From Desulfocapsaceae bacterium (GTDB taxonomy: Bacteria > Desulfobacterota > Desulfobulbia > Desulfobulbales > Desulfocapsaceae), in contig JAOZLO010000147.1 in assembly GCA_029934775.1 (NCBI GenBank), positions 1 to 6,935 on the forward strand: DNA of 6,935 nucleotides, written 5' to 3'. A program made the position numbers and the translations under genes. Positions within the stretch are counted from its first letter, which is position 1; every line of letters begins with the position of its first letter. A model generated the notes under the pieces. It was not told the origin of the DNA, did no database searches, and saw only the letters and a list, made by a program, of their open reading frames with translations. Below are positions 5,307 through 6,935 of the stretch, piece by piece.

Positions 5307-6674
5307 TTACAACCCATACTCCTTGATTTTGTTAAAAAGGGTCTGGCGGGCAATTCCTAAATGCTTCGCAGCCAGGCTCTTGTTATTGCTGGTGTCCTGC
5401 AGGATGGCACGAATCATTTCCCGTTCCATATCACGCAGTGTCCAGCCATAAGACGAAGCCTTTTTTCTGATGCGTTCTTCAGGCTCCGGCAGAAAATGTG
5501 GCGGCAGCTCCTGCGGGGTAATTTGTTCTCCAAGACAGAGAATGACAGCCCGTTCAATACTGTTTTCCAGTTCCCTTATATTTCCGGGCCAGTTGTAACG
5601 CATAAATATGGCCAGTGTTTCAGGATGAAATTTTTTAATGATTTTCTTGTTTTTTTTACTGTATATCTGAAGAAAATGTTGCGACAGTTCAGTAATATCT
5701 CCTTGCCTTTTTCGCAAAGGAGGTAACTCGATGGGAACCACTGCCAGCCGGAAATAGAGATCCTGCCGGAAAGTTTCCGCTTTAATCATTGCATCGAGAT
5801 CTTTATGCGTTGCCGCCAGGAGCCGGACATCGACTTTGACAGTGTCACTGCTCCCCAGTCTCTCGAATTCACCTTCCTGCAAAACCCGTAAAATTTTTGC
5901 CTGAGTCGTCAGACTCATATCTCCAATTTCATCAAGGAAGAGTGTTCCTCTGTGGGCCAGTTCAAATCGTCCCTTTCTCCTTGAGGCTGCACCAGTGAAT
6001 GCCCCGACTTCATGTCCGAAAAGTTCACTTTCCAAGAGATCCTCATGAAGCGCTGAGCAGTTCACTTTGATAAAAGGACCTCCTCTTCTAGAGCTCTGCT
6101 CGTGCAGGCCGTTTGCGACAAGTTCTTTTCCCGTCCCTGACTCACCAAGGATAAGCACCGTCGCATCACTGTCCGCAACCAATGATAATGTACTGAATAA
6201 TTCCTGCATCACCTTGCTGGAACCGATGATATTGCCAAAGCTGTATTGCTCAGCCAGTCTTTTTTTCAGTTGAACGTTTTCTACACGAAGGAAAGTATGA
6301 TCGAATGCCCGTGACAATATATGGGCCAGATTATTGATATCAATCGGTTTGGCAACATAATCGTAAGCACCGTTTCTCATCGCTGTGACAACACTTTCTA
6401 TCGAGGAAAATGCTGTTATAACAATGGTAGGAATACAAATACGTGCTGTGGCCAGCTCTTTGAGGGTTTCTATTCCTCCCATTCGCTGCATTTTTAAATC
6501 GAGCAGGATAAGGTCAATGGATTCTTCTCGTAAAATTCCCAGAACTACATCACCATCACTTGCCTCAACAACATCATAGCCCAAGAATTCTAAATTCAGT
6601 TTGAGCATAGTACGATGACTAATATCATCGTCAACCAGTAATATCTGATGTTTTCCTGCCTGTTTCTGTCCCAT
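5307..6674 (-). CDS. Second sigma54-dependent response regulator, ZraR/AtoC-like paralogue
   Basis: This 455-residue activator has the same three-domain plan as the regulator at 3362. The receiver (about 9-124) has DDD 15-17, phospho-acceptor Asp59 (LILLDLKM) and Lys109. The AAA+ domain has Walker A GESGTGKE (177-184), GAFTGA (224-229), Walker [10 protein letters not shown] (244-252) and FRQDLYFR (302-309). The Fis-type helix-turn-helix lies at about 414-454. By eye the two regulators are roughly two-thirds identical, with a shared block around [19 protein letters not shown]. Start choice: the ATG at 6674 has GGAGG (6684-6688) nine bases upstream. A start at 6719 in the same frame would add 15 residues unlike a receiver and is rejected. 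The gene overlaps the 3' end of its kinase gene by 44 nt, so the two are probably transcribed and translated together. It converges on the cytochrome gene, with 76 nt between the stops. Confidence 0.95.
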   Translation of the reverse strand: MGQKQAGKHQILLVDDDISHRTMLKLNLEFLGYDVVEASDGDVVLGILREESIDLILLDLKMQRMGGIETLKELATARICIPTIVITAFSSIESVVTAMRNGAYDYVAKPIDINNLAHILSRAFDHTFLRVENVQLKKRLAEQYSFGNIIGSSKVMQELFSTLSLVADSDATVLILGESGTGKELVANGLHEQSSRRGGPFIKVNCSALHEDLLESELFGHEVGAFTGAASRRKGRFELAHRGTLFLDEIGDMSLTTQAKILRVLQEGEFERLGSSDTVKVDVRLLAATHKDLDAMIKAETFRQDLYFRLAVVPIELPPLRKRQGDITELSQHFLQIYSKKNKKIIKKFHPETLAIFMRYNWPGNIRELENSIERAVILCLGEQITPQELPPHFLPEPEERIRKKASSYGWTLRDMEREMIRAILQDTSNNKSLAAKHLGIARQTLFNKIKEYGL

Positions 6675-6935
6675 AATCTTCTTCCTCCCGGGGGAGCACG
6701 ATAATAACTGATGTCCCAACGCCAGTCCTCGATGTCACCTCAAAATATCCCTGATGCTGTTCTATTATGCGATGGCATATTGTCAGGCCTAAGCCGGTTC
6801 CATCGTTTTTGTCGGTAAAAAAAGGGTCAAACATTTTATTTTGAACTTCTTCGGTCATTCCTTTGCCACTATCCTTGATATGTATCCGGCCGTCCAGATC
6901 CGACTGACTGAATTCGAGTGATATCTTTCCCCCTG
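6631..6935 (-). CDS. Sensor histidine kinase, C-terminal ATPase part only (runs off the window)
   Basis: The last 101 residues are visible and the gene continues beyond the right edge. They are the C-terminal half of a HATPase_c domain: a G1 box DSGKGM, an F-box DPFFTDKN, a G2 box GTGLGL and the closing strands TSRTGVGTSVIIVLP. The layout matches the kinase at 1629 (DNGSGM, DPFFTTRK, GTGLGL), so this is presumably the cognate kinase of the adjacent regulator and a relative of the first kinase. After the normal end of the fold it has a tail of about 20 charged residues ([19 protein letters not shown]). The tail is encoded in the 44-nt overlap with the regulator gene and just before it. Sensor and dimerisation domains are outside the window, so its signal cannot be judged. 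Confidence 0.9.
   Translation of the reverse strand, partial: GGKISLEFSQSDLDGRIHIKDSGKGMTEEVQNKMFDPFFTDKNDGTGLGLTICHRIIEQHQGYFEVTSRTGVGTSVIIVLPREEEDYGTETGRKTSDITG

Noticed and set aside
5361..5726. 121-codon plus-strand frame opposite the second regulator
   Set aside because: It lies entirely antisense to a well-supported gene and has no recognisable product; it is a frame shadow.

Overview
The window reads as a regulatory and envelope-stress neighbourhood from a Gram-negative bacterium. It has an outer-membrane porin remnant, exported periplasmic proteins, a periplasmic c-type cytochrome, and two sensor kinase/sigma54-activator pairs of the ZraSR/HydHG/AtoC type. That mix, with a moderate AT-leaning composition, suits a respiratory anaerobe of the Desulfobacterota (former Deltaproteobacteria, perhaps Desulfobulbales). 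The taxonomic guess is inference; no marker gene is present.

Layout. (1) Positions 68-295, minus: the 3' end of an outer-membrane beta-barrel gene, probably an OprD-like porin, with its 5' part missing. (2) Positions 302-892: a long gap holding a cluster of perfect palindromes (648-680) and, about 140 bp further on, a good sigma54 promoter with GG-N10-GC spacing (817-834). This promoter reads into (3) 893-1309, plus: a small exported protein made of about 2.5 copies of an internal repeat; I do not recognise its family. (4) Positions 1336-1531, plus: a decayed fragment of a PP2C-type Ser/Thr phosphatase gene, broken by a one-base frameshift and truncated at both ends. (5) Positions 1629-4723, plus: a membrane histidine kinase with a Met/His-rich periplasmic sensor and a PAS domain. 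Its stop overlaps by 4 nt (ATGA) the start of a three-domain sigma54-dependent response regulator. (6) Positions 4784-5230, plus: a small exported monohaem cytochrome c with a His-rich N-terminus. (7) Positions 5307-6935, minus: a second, convergent pair. It is a complete response regulator closely similar to the first one, preceded by the catalytic end of its kinase, which runs off the window edge.

How the parts may work together (inference): the kinase at 1629 senses an envelope signal, possibly a metal or redox signal given the Met/His clusters. It phosphorylates its regulator, which would act at a sigma54 promoter. The only convincing sigma54 promoter here drives the repeat protein, recalling E. 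coli zraP/zraSR, where a small periplasmic protein is made from a sigma54 promoter under ZraR. The two response regulators have almost the same DNA-recognition helix, so their regulons may overlap. The cytochrome lies between the two systems and may be an output of one of them, but no promoter evidence proves this.
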